64,000 bases of DNA. Source: Pirellulales bacterium. Its GTDB lineage: Bacteria; Planctomycetota; Planctomycetia; Pirellulales; JAEUIK01. Made by a program: the position numbers and the translations under genes. The notes below the pieces were generated by a model, which worked only from the letters and a program-made list of their open reading frames with translations, was not told the DNA's origin and searched no databases. Below, one piece after another: positions 55,640-63,568 of the stretch. Position 1 is the first letter of the stretch. Each line of letters begins with the position of its first letter. The stretch spans positions 310,001 through 374,000 of the forward strand of contig JAIBBZ010000002.1 in assembly GCA_019694435.1 (NCBI GenBank). Reading direction: 5' to 3'.

Positions 55640-57048
55640 TTGCCGTCGAGACCGAGGTTCTTCATCAGCCGGTAGAGCGTGCCGCGGGGAATCTGGGCTT
55701 CGAGCGCCGCCGACTTCACGTCGCCGTGATGCTTGCGCAACAGTGCGGTCAGATACTCGTGCTCGAACTGGGCGACGTGAGCATCACGTTGGGCAAAAAA
55801 ACCGCCCGCCGCTGGGGCCACGGCCACGCTGTCGCCGGCCTTGGTACGGGCCGCGCCGCCGGAGCGGCGGCCGGCCTGCTCGACCAGGCCGTCAGGCAGG
55901 TCTTCCAGGCCAATCATCGACTTGTGAGATAACGCCAGCGCGCGGCGGATCACATTTTGCAGCTCGCGGACGTTGCCCGGCCAGGGGTATTGCGAGAGCA
56001 CCTGGTAGGCTTCGGGCGTGATGCCGACTTGCGAGCGCTGCATCTCGCGGCTGTAGCGATTGGCGAAGAACTCGGCCAGCAAACCCACGTCGTCGCCGCG
56101 CTGTCGTAGCGGCGGCAGGTCGATCCGCACGACGTTGATGCGGTAGTAGAGGTCCTGGCGGAATTCGCCCGTGGCGACCATCGCCTCGAGGTCGCGGCCC
56201 GTCGCCGCGACGATGCGCACGTCGACGTCGATCTGCTCGCGCCCACCGACGCGGCGGATCTGTTTTTCTTGCAGCGTGCGCAGCAGCTTGGCCTGCATCA
56301 GCAGCGGCAGCTCGCCCAGCTCGTCGAGAAAGAAGGTACCGCCGTCGGCAAATTCGAGCAGCCCGATGCGCCGCGCCTCGGCTCCGGTGAAGGTGCCGCG
56401 TTCGTGGCCGAAAAACTCGCTCTCGAGCAACGACTCGGGTATCGCCCCGCAATCGACCGGCACGAACGAAGCGGCGGCGCGGCGGCTGCGCCGATGGATC
56501 GAACGGGCCACGAGCTCTTTGCCGGTGCCCGTCTCGCCGATCACCAGCACAGGCACATCCGAATCGGCCACCTGTTCGATGGTGCGATACACGGCCTGCA
56601 TGGCTGGGCTGGTACCGATTAGTTCGTCGAAGCTGTAGGGTCGCTCGACTTGCCGGCGGAGCAGCTCGTGCTCTTGTTCGCGGCGGCGCTCTGCCAGCAA
56701 CCGCCGCGCGGCGGCAACTAATTCGTCGGGCTGCCAGGGCTGGGCCAGGTAGTCGCTCGCCCCGGCGCGCAGGCTCCGCGTGGCCGTCTCGACGCTCGAC
56801 GTGCTGGCCACCAGGATCACCGGTAGCGCGGGATCGGCAGCCCGGCCTTCGCGCAGCAGCTCGAAACCCTGTGCTGGCGGCTCGATCCGTGCGATCAGCA
56901 GATCGAACGGCTCTTCGCGCAGCCGGCGGATCGCGTTCTCGTCGCGCGATTCGAACACCGCTTCGGCGCCGCCAAGCGAATTCAAGGCGGCTTGATACGC
57001 CTCGCGCGCGGCGGGCTCATCGACGATCAACAGTCGCGGTTTGCTCAT
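55609..57048 (-). CDS. Sigma-54-dependent activator with degenerate receiver domain
   Basis: NtrC-type enhancer-binding protein, 479 residues. The receiver domain (1-120) keeps the acidic pair D10-E11, but the phosphorylation site is Arg54 (DLLIARIEPP) and the conserved lysine is Gln103 (YLAQPW), so normal phosphotransfer should be impossible. The AAA+ domain (about 140-375) is complete: Walker A GETGTGKE (171-178), the sigma-54 loop as GTFTGA (218-223), Walker B GGTFFLDELGELP and the arginine-rich RINVVRIDLPPLRQR. A Fis-type helix-turn-helix ends it (AQIPRGTLYRLMKNLGL). It is the third gene of a minus-strand unit after cytochrome/DUF1553 and DUF1501 genes (34 bp). Control may come by protein contact or expression level. 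Confidence 0.9.
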   Translation of the reverse strand: MSKPRLLIVDEPAAREAYQAALNSLGGAEAVFESRDENAIRRLREEPFDLLIARIEPPAQGFELLREGRAADPALPVILVASTSSVETATRSLRAGASDYLAQPWQPDELVAAARRLLAERRREQEHELLRRQVERPYSFDELIGTSPAMQAVYRTIEQVADSDVPVLVIGETGTGKELVARSIHRRSRRAAASFVPVDCGAIPESLLESEFFGHERGTFTGAEARRIGLLEFADGGTFFLDELGELPLLMQAKLLRTLQEKQIRRVGGREQIDVDVRIVAATGRDLEAMVATGEFRQDLYYRINVVRIDLPPLRQRGDDVGLLAEFFANRYSREMQRSQVGITPEAYQVLSQYPWPGNVRELQNVIRRALALSHKSMIGLEDLPDGLVEQAGRRSGGAARTKAGDSVAVAPAAGGFFAQRDAHVAQFEHEYLTALLRKHHGDVKSAALEAQIPRGTLYRLMKNLGLDGNQFRASAELR

Positions 57049-57082
57049 GGCGGAGAGTCGTCGGTGAGCGGCGCGCGCCGGC

Positions 57083-58507
57083 TCAGGCCAAAAGTTCGGA
57101 AATCACTTGTCCATGCACGTCGGTCAGCCGGCGATCGATACCGTTGTGTCGCCAGGTGAGCCGGCGGTGGTCGATCCCCAACAGGTGCAGCACGGTCGCG
57201 TGCAGATCGTAACAGTAAGTTGGCTGCTCGACGGCGCGGAAACCCCACTCGTCGCTCGCACCATAGGTCACCCCGCCGCGAATGCCGCCTCCCGCCAAAA
57301 AGGAGGTAAACGCGTCGGGGTTGTGATCCCGGCCCTTGCCGCCCTGGCTGCACGGCATGCGGCCGAATTCGGTCGTCCAGATCACGATCGTATCTGTCAA
57401 CAGGCCCCGGTCCTTCAAGTCGGCAATCAACGCCGCGGCCGGGCCGTCCATACTCAGGCCCATCACGCCATGATCACGGGCCAGGTCTTCGTGGCTGTCC
57501 CAGTTGCGGCGCGGGAAGCCGTTGTCGGCGCCGCTGAAGAGCTGCACGAACCGCACGCCCCGTTCGAGCAGCCGGCGGGCCACCAGGCAGTTGCGGCCGA
57601 AATCCTCGGTCTCCGGGCGATGCAAACCGTACCGCTCGAGCGTGGCCGCCGTCTCCTGGCTGAAGTCGAGCACCTCGGGTGCGCTCAATTGCAGCCGCGC
57701 GGCAAGTTCATAGCTGGCAATCCTCGCCGCCAGCCGCGAATCATCCTGGCGATCGGCCAGATGACTGCGATTGAGTTGATCGAGCAAGGCTCGCCCTTCG
57801 GTCTCGGCCGACGAGGTCAGGTAATCGACCGGCGGCGGATAGAGATCGAAGATCGGGTTGGCCGTGCCGGGGCGGACCATCGTGCCCTGGTACTGCGCAG
57901 GCAGAAATCCGGCGCTCCAGTTCGCCGGGCCATTGGGAGCGAACCCCCGGCGATCGGGCAGCACCACGAACGACGGCAGGTTGTCGTTCATGTTGCCCAG
58001 GGCATAGCTGATCCAGCTTCCCATACTCGGAAAGCCGGGCAGTACGAAACCGGTGTTCTGCATGAACGTGGCCGGCCCGTGTACGTTCGACTTGCTTTGC
58101 ATCGAATGGATAAAGGCCAGGTCGTCAACCACCTCGGCGAGCCGGGGCACCAGGTCGCTCATCCACTTGCCGCACTCGCCATATTGGCGCCAGCCCCAGG
58201 GGCTTTTCATGACGCTGCCGGGCGAGCTTTGGAACAGCTCGACCTTGCCGCCGGGTTCGAAGGCCTGGCCATCGCGGCGGATCAACTCGGGCTTGTAGTC
58301 GAACAAATCGACCTGGCTGGCCGCACCCGACATGAACATCTGCACGATGCGCCGCGCCCGGGCCGGATGGTGCAGGCCGTCGGCGGCGCGGACCTCGTCG
58401 CGTGCGAGGATTTCGGCCAGGGCCAGAGCGCCGAAGCCACCGCCGGCGCGGCGCAAGAATTCACGGCGCCCCAGCGGCTCGGCGGTATTGGTGGCTCGGG
58501 TGGTCAT
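57083..58507 (-). CDS. DUF1501 family protein with Tat-type signal
   Basis: Second DUF1501 gene, 474 residues. The N-terminus GRREFLRRAGGGFGALALAEIL carries the twin-arginine pattern. Family landmarks are VQMFMSGAASQVDLFDYKP, GNMNDNLPSFVVLPD, GRNCLVARRLLERGVRFVQLF, VIWTTEFGRMPCSQG, KGRDHNPDAFTSFLAGGG and the closing VLHLLGIDHRRLTWRHNG. This is the commoner planctomycete form that pairs with a DUF1549/DUF1553 cytochrome, here the gene ending 18 bp upstream. The pair is probably exported and acts together, perhaps on polysaccharide or other polymer, but no activity is proven. It is only distantly related to the DUF1501 protein at 6422. Confidence 0.92.
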   Translation of the reverse strand: MTTRATNTAEPLGRREFLRRAGGGFGALALAEILARDEVRAADGLHHPARARRIVQMFMSGAASQVDLFDYKPELIRRDGQAFEPGGKVELFQSSPGSVMKSPWGWRQYGECGKWMSDLVPRLAEVVDDLAFIHSMQSKSNVHGPATFMQNTGFVLPGFPSMGSWISYALGNMNDNLPSFVVLPDRRGFAPNGPANWSAGFLPAQYQGTMVRPGTANPIFDLYPPPVDYLTSSAETEGRALLDQLNRSHLADRQDDSRLAARIASYELAARLQLSAPEVLDFSQETAATLERYGLHRPETEDFGRNCLVARRLLERGVRFVQLFSGADNGFPRRNWDSHEDLARDHGVMGLSMDGPAAALIADLKDRGLLTDTIVIWTTEFGRMPCSQGGKGRDHNPDAFTSFLAGGGIRGGVTYGASDEWGFRAVEQPTYCYDLHATVLHLLGIDHRRLTWRHNGIDRRLTDVHGQVISELLA

Positions 58508-58525
58508 GGCACGATCGTCCCGCGG

Positions 58526-61500
58526 TCAATCGACAAAGACGAACTCGTTGGCATTCAACAGCAATCGGCACATGGCCGCCAGGCCGTGCTGGCGGGCATA
58601 GTCTTCCAGCAGGCGGGCCTCGTCGTCGCGTGGTGCGCGGCCAAAGCTGCGGCGTACGGCGGTGCGCACCTGCGTCGCAAGGTCGGGCGATTCGGCCGCG
58701 AGCAGTGCGCCGAAATGTTCGGACTCGCCCAGGACGAACGGATCGTTCAACAGGGCCAGGGCCTGCAGAGCGGTGATTGTCGTGTTGCGCTTGGGGGTCA
58801 GGGCCGACGGATCGGCGCAATCGAGCACCTCGAAGAACGGGTTCGGCACGCTGCGAACAATGAAGCGATAGACGCTGCGGCGATTGACCTTTGGCGCCTC
58901 GGGCGAGGCGTAGTCGTAGACCGGCGAATGATCGTCCTTGAAGCGGAACAGGTCATAGCCGGGGCCACCTGCCGCGAGCTCCAATCGACCGCTCGTGGCG
59001 AGCATGCTGTCGCGCAATTCCTCGGCATCGAGCCGCCGGCGGTTGGCGCGGCTGAGCCAGCGGTTGTCGGCGTCGTGGGCCAGCTTCGCCTCGTCGACGG
59101 TCGACGCCTGGCGATAGACGGCGCTGGTGACGATCAGCCGGTGCAATTCCTTGAGCGACTGGCCGTGGTCGCGGAATTCGGCCGCCAGCCAGTCGAGCAG
59201 TTCGGGATGCGTCGGTTTCGAGCCATTGCGGCCGAAGTCGTTGGGCGTATCGACGAGGCCGCGGCCGAAATGGTATTGCCACACGCGATTCGCGATCGAA
59301 CGCCAGGTGAGCGGGTTGCGCGGATCGGCAATCCACCGGGCGAGGGACAGTCGGCGCTGACCCTCGGCAGCCTCGCCGGGCAGTTCGAACGTGGCCGGCA
59401 ACGCTGCGATCGCGGCCAGCGCCCCGGGACCGACCGCCTCGCCCGGTTGCTCGACGTTGCCGCGGACCAACAGGAAAATGGGCCGGGGCTCGCGCGAACG
59501 AACTGCATAGACCTGCTCGGACGCGAGCGCGGCCTCGATCTCCTGGTCGATCCGGGCACACTCGGCTTCGATCTCGGCGATTGCGCCGCGCAAGGCCGTG
59601 ATGCCGGAGCCCGTTTCGAGCGCGACAATCTCTGCGCCGAGTTCGGCACGCTGTTGGGCCCGGTCGGCCAGGTTCGCCAGCCTAGCGCGCAGCTCGTCGG
59701 TCAGCTCGGGCAGGCGACGGCGGCTGCCCTGGCCATCGACCAAGGCATGCGTATGCCAGCGCCCGGCGTCAATCGTGTCGAGCGCCGTGACGGCGGCCTC
59801 AGCGGCGACGTTCCGCCCCGACGATTCGACCTGGAGCTCGGCCAGGGCAAAACAATAGTCGCCCGAGCGGGGCCAGAGCCGCGTGGCCGTGATGCGCACA
59901 TACCGCGCCACGGCGCCCGCCGCGGCGAAGTGCACCGGTTGAGTTCCCGGATTGACGTAGTCCTCCGTCGTCTCGTCGGCGATCGTCTGTCCATCGGCCA
60001 GGTCCGGCTGGCTGCCGATCGTCACCCGAAATCGCACCGGAAAGCCGAATCCCGGCGTGTCGGCGAAATCCGTCGGCCGCGCCGGCACCAATCGCACCAG
60101 ATCGATCGGCATCGCCGCGCCCAGGTCGATCTGAACCCACTTCGTTGCGTCGCTCTGCGCCTCGATCGCGCTGTGATAGCCGTTCGTCGTGCTGGGGAGC
60201 AGTCGCTCGTCGTCCCAAGGGTTGTCGGCCGTGGTCTGCTGGCCGTGCAGCTCGTCCAGCCGACGGCGCGCAGCACGGAGGTCGTCGGTTGTCAGCCGCT
60301 CGATTTGTGCGGCGTGCTTTTGCTTTTGCTCGACCAGGCCATTTCGCGTCGTGCGCAACCGCGCGGCGGCCGCTTGCGCCTCGGGACCAGGGCAGGCGAC
60401 GTCGGCCCGGCCGACGCCCGCGAACACGGCCTGCAGACGGTAGTAGTCGCGTTGCGTGATCGGATCGAACGGGTGATCGTGGCACCGGGCACAATGGGCC
60501 GTGACGCTGCAAAAGGTGCCCATCGTCGCGGCCACCATATCGTCGCGGTCGAGGGTCAGCGTCTTGGCCTTTTCGACCGTGTTCTCCCCAAGCTCGACCT
60601 GGCCGACGAAATCCCACGGTCCGGCGGAGATGAAACCCGTCGCCACGCGGGCTTGTGGATTGTCGGGCGCAAGCACGTCGCCCGCGAGTTGCTGGGTGAT
60701 GAAATCGCCGTACGGCAAGTCGCGGTTCAAGGCGGCGATGACCCAATCGCGGTAACGCCAGGCGTGGTTGCGGCGCTTGTCCTTGTCGTAGCCATGCGTG
60801 TCGCCATAGTGCACCACGTCGAGCCAGTGCTGGGCCCAGCGTTCGCCGTAGCGCGGCGATTGCAGCAGGCGATCGACGACGCGCTCGTAGGCATCAGGCT
60901 GCCGGTCGGCGACGAAGGCGTCGATTTCGGCGGGCGACGGCGGCAGGCCGTGCAGATCGAATGTGAGGCGCCGCAACAGGGCTTCGCGGCCGGCCTCGGG
61001 CGCGGGCTCGAGGTGTTCGGCCGCGAGCCGCGCGGCGACGAACGCATCGATCGGCGTGCGGCACCACGCGTTGGCGGCCGGTACATCGGGCTGCTTGAGT
61101 TCGACCAACGACCACCACGACAGGTTCGCCGAGCGGTCGGTTAAGGTCTGTTCGGCCGGCCAGACGGCCCCGGCATCGATCCACTGCCGCAGCCCCGCGA
61201 CCTGGTCTTCCGTGAGTCGTGGGCCATCCTGGGGCATCGCCGGCTCGTCGCCGGCGACCATGTCGACCAGCAGGCTTTCCGCGGCGCGGCCGGCAACCAA
61301 TGCGGGGCCCGAATCGCCGCCGGCGAAGGCACGCTCGCGGGTTTCGAGCGACAGTCCCCCCCGGGCCGTCTCGCCATGATGGCAACTCAGGCAGCGTGTC
61401 TCGAGCAGGGGGGCAATCTGCGCGGCGAAAAACTCCGGCGCATCAGCCGCAGGGTCTGCCCAGGCCCTGCCGGGGAATGCCCCGCATGCCAGCACGGCGC

Positions 61501-61555
61501 AGGCGGTTGCTAATCGAAGAGTCATCCTGAGCGAACTGACTCGCCGCCGGCCCAT
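58526..61555 (-). CDS. Secreted cytochrome c / DUF1549 / DUF1553 protein with discoidin-like insert
   Basis: 1009 residues from ATG 61555 (the 57 codons further up are not protein-like). The signal peptide LRLATACAVLACGAFPGRAWA precedes a planctomycete cytochrome c domain (PSCyt1) with the haem site CLSCH and a likely axial methionine in DEPAMPQDGPRL. DUF1549 (PSCyt2) follows with WCRTPIDAFVAARLA and GERWAQHWLDVVHYGDTHGY. An F5/8 type C (discoidin)-like carbohydrate-binding insert (about 445-560) shows TKWVQIDLGAAMPIDLVRL. A coiled-coil-like stretch and DUF1553 end it (NPLTWRSIANRVWQYHFGRGLVDTPNDFG). It heads a three-gene unit with DUF1501 and the sigma-54 activator. Its function is probably extracellular, polymer-related electron transfer or binding. 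Confidence 0.9.
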   Translation of the reverse strand: MGRRRVSSLRMTLRLATACAVLACGAFPGRAWADPAADAPEFFAAQIAPLLETRCLSCHHGETARGGLSLETRERAFAGGDSGPALVAGRAAESLLVDMVAGDEPAMPQDGPRLTEDQVAGLRQWIDAGAVWPAEQTLTDRSANLSWWSLVELKQPDVPAANAWCRTPIDAFVAARLAAEHLEPAPEAGREALLRRLTFDLHGLPPSPAEIDAFVADRQPDAYERVVDRLLQSPRYGERWAQHWLDVVHYGDTHGYDKDKRRNHAWRYRDWVIAALNRDLPYGDFITQQLAGDVLAPDNPQARVATGFISAGPWDFVGQVELGENTVEKAKTLTLDRDDMVAATMGTFCSVTAHCARCHDHPFDPITQRDYYRLQAVFAGVGRADVACPGPEAQAAAARLRTTRNGLVEQKQKHAAQIERLTTDDLRAARRRLDELHGQQTTADNPWDDERLLPSTTNGYHSAIEAQSDATKWVQIDLGAAMPIDLVRLVPARPTDFADTPGFGFPVRFRVTIGSQPDLADGQTIADETTEDYVNPGTQPVHFAAAGAVARYVRITATRLWPRSGDYCFALAELQVESSGRNVAAEAAVTALDTIDAGRWHTHALVDGQGSRRRLPELTDELRARLANLADRAQQRAELGAEIVALETGSGITALRGAIAEIEAECARIDQEIEAALASEQVYAVRSREPRPIFLLVRGNVEQPGEAVGPGALAAIAALPATFELPGEAAEGQRRLSLARWIADPRNPLTWRSIANRVWQYHFGRGLVDTPNDFGRNGSKPTHPELLDWLAAEFRDHGQSLKELHRLIVTSAVYRQASTVDEAKLAHDADNRWLSRANRRRLDAEELRDSMLATSGRLELAAGGPGYDLFRFKDDHSPVYDYASPEAPKVNRRSVYRFIVRSVPNPFFEVLDCADPSALTPKRNTTITALQALALLNDPFVLGESEHFGALLAAESPDLATQVRTAVRRSFGRAPRDDEARLLEDYARQHGLAAMCRLLLNANEFVFVD

Positions 61556-61581
61556 GCGCGCGTCCTCAATGCGTGTGTGCC

Positions 61582-61610
61582 AGTGTAGTTGCGCCGCGGC
61601 CGGCCAACAA
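61582..61610 (-). promoter_or_regulatory. Candidate promoter of the cytochrome/DUF1501/activator operon
   Basis: On the minus strand TTGTTG, 17 bp, then TACACT (plus-strand 61605-61610 and 61582-61587). The -10 matches at four of six positions. Transcription would begin about 20 nt before ATG 61555, which supports that start. No -24/-12 sigma-54 element was seen here. Confidence 0.35.
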
Positions 61611-61735
61611 CGAACCACCCCAGGGGTGGCCCTGCCCCCGGCGCCGATCAACCAACTGTCCGGTGCAGGATTCTGGGGCCTCGGTTCCCGAGTCTGCAAG
61701 GCGTTTTGTCGCCGGGCCGTGCCCACGAACCCGCG

Positions 61736-61764
61736 TTGTGCCCTAGAGTTGTAATGCGGATAAT
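61736..61764 (+). promoter_or_regulatory. Candidate promoter of the 2-oxoacid decarboxylase
   Basis: TTGTGC (61736-61741), 17 bp, then GATAAT (61759-61764), a five-of-six -10 match. Transcription would start at about 61771, within the left arm of the leader hairpin, leaving a leader of roughly 55 nt. Confidence 0.35.
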
Positions 61765-61766
61765 TC

Positions 61767-61819
61767 GGCCGCCTGATGAGGCGCTTTTCAGCCTCAAGAT
61801 GCGCAGGCGGCCAGGAGGG
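61767..61819 (+). promoter_or_regulatory. Nested hairpin directly before the SD of the decarboxylase gene
   Basis: Outer arms GGCCGCCTG (61767-61775) and CAGGCGGCC (61804-61812) pair perfectly over 9 bp. Inside, TGAGGC (61777-61782) and GCCTCA (61791-61796) form a second 6-bp stem. The SD AGGAGGG (61813-61819) starts at the very next base, and ATG 61826 follows 6 nt later. The layout suggests control of ribosome access. No thiamine riboswitch consensus was recognised. Confidence 0.5.
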
Positions 61820-61825
61820 CTTCGC

Positions 61826-63544
61826 ATGTCGCAGACCGGCAATCCGTTCACTTCCTTCGACCCCGGGCCGCTCGTGGCCGGGATGGTGAGCCCGATGAAC
61901 CGTGAGAGCGTGGCGGGCTTGTCGATCGGCGATTACCTGATTCGCCGGTTGCAGGACTACGGCATTCGCGACGTGTTCGGCATCCCGGGCGACTACGTCT
62001 TGTCGTTCTACTCGATGCTGTCAAACAGCCCGATCCGCGTGATCGGCTGCTGCAAGGAAGACCATGCCGGGTTCGCCGCCGACGCGTATGCCCGCATCAA
62101 CGGCATGGGCGCCGTCTGCGTGACCTATTGCGTGGGCGGGCTGAGCATCTGCAACTCGATCGCGGGGGCGTATGCCGAGAAATCGCCCGTCGTGGTCATC
62201 ACCGGCTCGCCGGGCCTGAACGAGCGGCATAACAACCCGCTCTTGCATCACAAGGTGCGCGATTTCCGCACGCAGTATGAGGTGTTCGAAAAGCTCTGCG
62301 TCGCAGGCACCGAGCTGCACGACCCGCCGACGGCCTTCCGCGAGATCGATCGCGTCCTCGACACGGTTTATCGCGTCAAGCGACCGGGCTACATCGAGAT
62401 CCCTCGCGATATGGTCAAGGTGGTGCCCGACGCGCCGCACGCCTATGTGACGGCCGAGCCGCAGAGCGATCCCGAGGCGTTGGCCGAGGCCGTGTCCGAG
62501 GCGGCCGCGGCGATCGAGTCTGCGCGGCGCCCGGTGATCATCGCCGGCGTCGAGATTCACCGCTTTGGTCTGCAAGACGCCGTGCTGGCGCTGGGCGAGG
62601 GCTCGCAAATCGCCATGGCCTCGACCTTGCTGGGCAAGAGCGTGCTGCCCGAGACGCATCCGTTGTTCATCGGGCTCTACGAAGGCGCGATGGGGCGCGA
62701 GGAGGTCACGCGGTTTGTCGAGGAGAGCGATTGCGTCGTGCTGCTCGGCACGTTCATGACCGACATCAACCTCGGGATCTACACGGCCAATCTCGACCCG
62801 CGCAAGTGCATCTACGCGACGAGCGAGCAGTTGCGGATTCGGCATCACCACTACCACGGCGTGGTGCTGGGCGATTTCATCCGCGGCCTGGCCGAGCGCA
62901 AGCCCACGGCCGCGCGGCGCGAGCTGCCCCGGCGCTGTGAGCTGCGCGTCGCGCCCGAGGCCAATCGACCCGAGGCTCCGATCACGATCGAACGCATGAT
63001 CGCCCGGCTGAACGACACGATCGACGATCACACGATCGTGATTGCCGACGTCGGCGACGCGCTGTTCGGAGCGACCGAGCTGACGATCCGGCAGCGGACC
63101 GAGTTCTTGAGCCCCGCGTATTACACCTCGATGGGCTTCGCCGTGCCTGCGGCGCTGGGAGCCTGCGTGGCCCGGCGCGATCTGCGTCCGGTGGTCCTGG
63201 TCGGGGACGGGGCGTTTCAGATGACCGGTATGGAACTCTCGACGATCGTCCGGCTCGGGTTCGCGCCGATCGTGATGGTGCTCGATAACAAAGGTTACGG
63301 CACCGAGCGGTTCTTGCACCCGGGCGACTTCAACGACATTCACCCCTGGCACTATGCCCGCTTGCCTGAGGTGTTAGGCGGCGGCACCGGCTACGAGGTG
63401 CGGACCGTGGCCGAATTCGACCGTGCGCTGGCCAAGGCGTGGCAAGATCGCAGTGCGATGAGCTTGATCCAAGTGCACATCGGCCTCGAAGACCGCAGCC
63501 AGACGCTCGACCGGCTGGCCGAACGGCTCAGCAAGCGCGTGTGA
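61826..63544 (+). CDS. Thiamine-diphosphate 2-oxoacid decarboxylase (pyruvate/indolepyruvate decarboxylase family)
   Basis: Non-oxidative decarboxylation of a 2-oxoacid to an aldehyde. 572 residues from ATG 61826, chosen because AGGAGGG lies 6 nt upstream; the longer open frame is not protein-like. The ThDP-activating glutamate is in [16 protein letters not shown] (about 79). The paired histidines typical of pyruvate and indolepyruvate decarboxylases are in LLHHKVRDF (about 141-142). The cofactor motif runs from [19 protein letters not shown] (about 461) to [11 protein letters not shown], with the late glutamate present. All catalytic positions are kept. Whether it prefers pyruvate, phenylpyruvate or indolepyruvate cannot be told. 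It is divergent from the cytochrome operon. Confidence 0.85.
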   Translation: MSQTGNPFTSFDPGPLVAGMVSPMNRESVAGLSIGDYLIRRLQDYGIRDVFGIPGDYVLSFYSMLSNSPIRVIGCCKEDHAGFAADAYARINGMGAVCVTYCVGGLSICNSIAGAYAEKSPVVVITGSPGLNERHNNPLLHHKVRDFRTQYEVFEKLCVAGTELHDPPTAFREIDRVLDTVYRVKRPGYIEIPRDMVKVVPDAPHAYVTAEPQSDPEALAEAVSEAAAAIESARRPVIIAGVEIHRFGLQDAVLALGEGSQIAMASTLLGKSVLPETHPLFIGLYEGAMGREEVTRFVEESDCVVLLGTFMTDINLGIYTANLDPRKCIYATSEQLRIRHHHYHGVVLGDFIRGLAERKPTAARRELPRRCELRVAPEANRPEAPITIERMIARLNDTIDDHTIVIADVGDALFGATELTIRQRTEFLSPAYYTSMGFAVPAALGACVARRDLRPVVLVGDGAFQMTGMELSTIVRLGFAPIVMVLDNKGYGTERFLHPGDFNDIHPWHYARLPEVLGGGTGYEVRTVAEFDRALAKAWQDRSAMSLIQVHIGLEDRSQTLDRLAERLSKRV

Positions 63545-63568
63545 CGCGGCCGGCCTGCCAGTGCGACG

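Noticed and set aside
57107-61144. A 1345-codon plus-strand open frame opposite the DUF1501 and cytochrome genes
   Set aside because: It is the antisense shadow of two well-supported genes in GC-rich DNA. It spans their intergenic gap and shows no recognisable domain, and the minus-strand products have clear motifs.
61556-61640. Sigma-54 (-24/-12) promoter for the operon that encodes the activator
   Set aside because: A TGGCAC occurs on the minus strand, but no GC doublet lies at the right distance. A sigma-70-like pair fits better.
61774-61800. CTGATGAG followed by a stem, resembling a hammerhead ribozyme core
   Set aside because: The required GAAA after the stem is missing (CAAGAT instead), and no cleavage-site helix fits, so a ribozyme is not supported.
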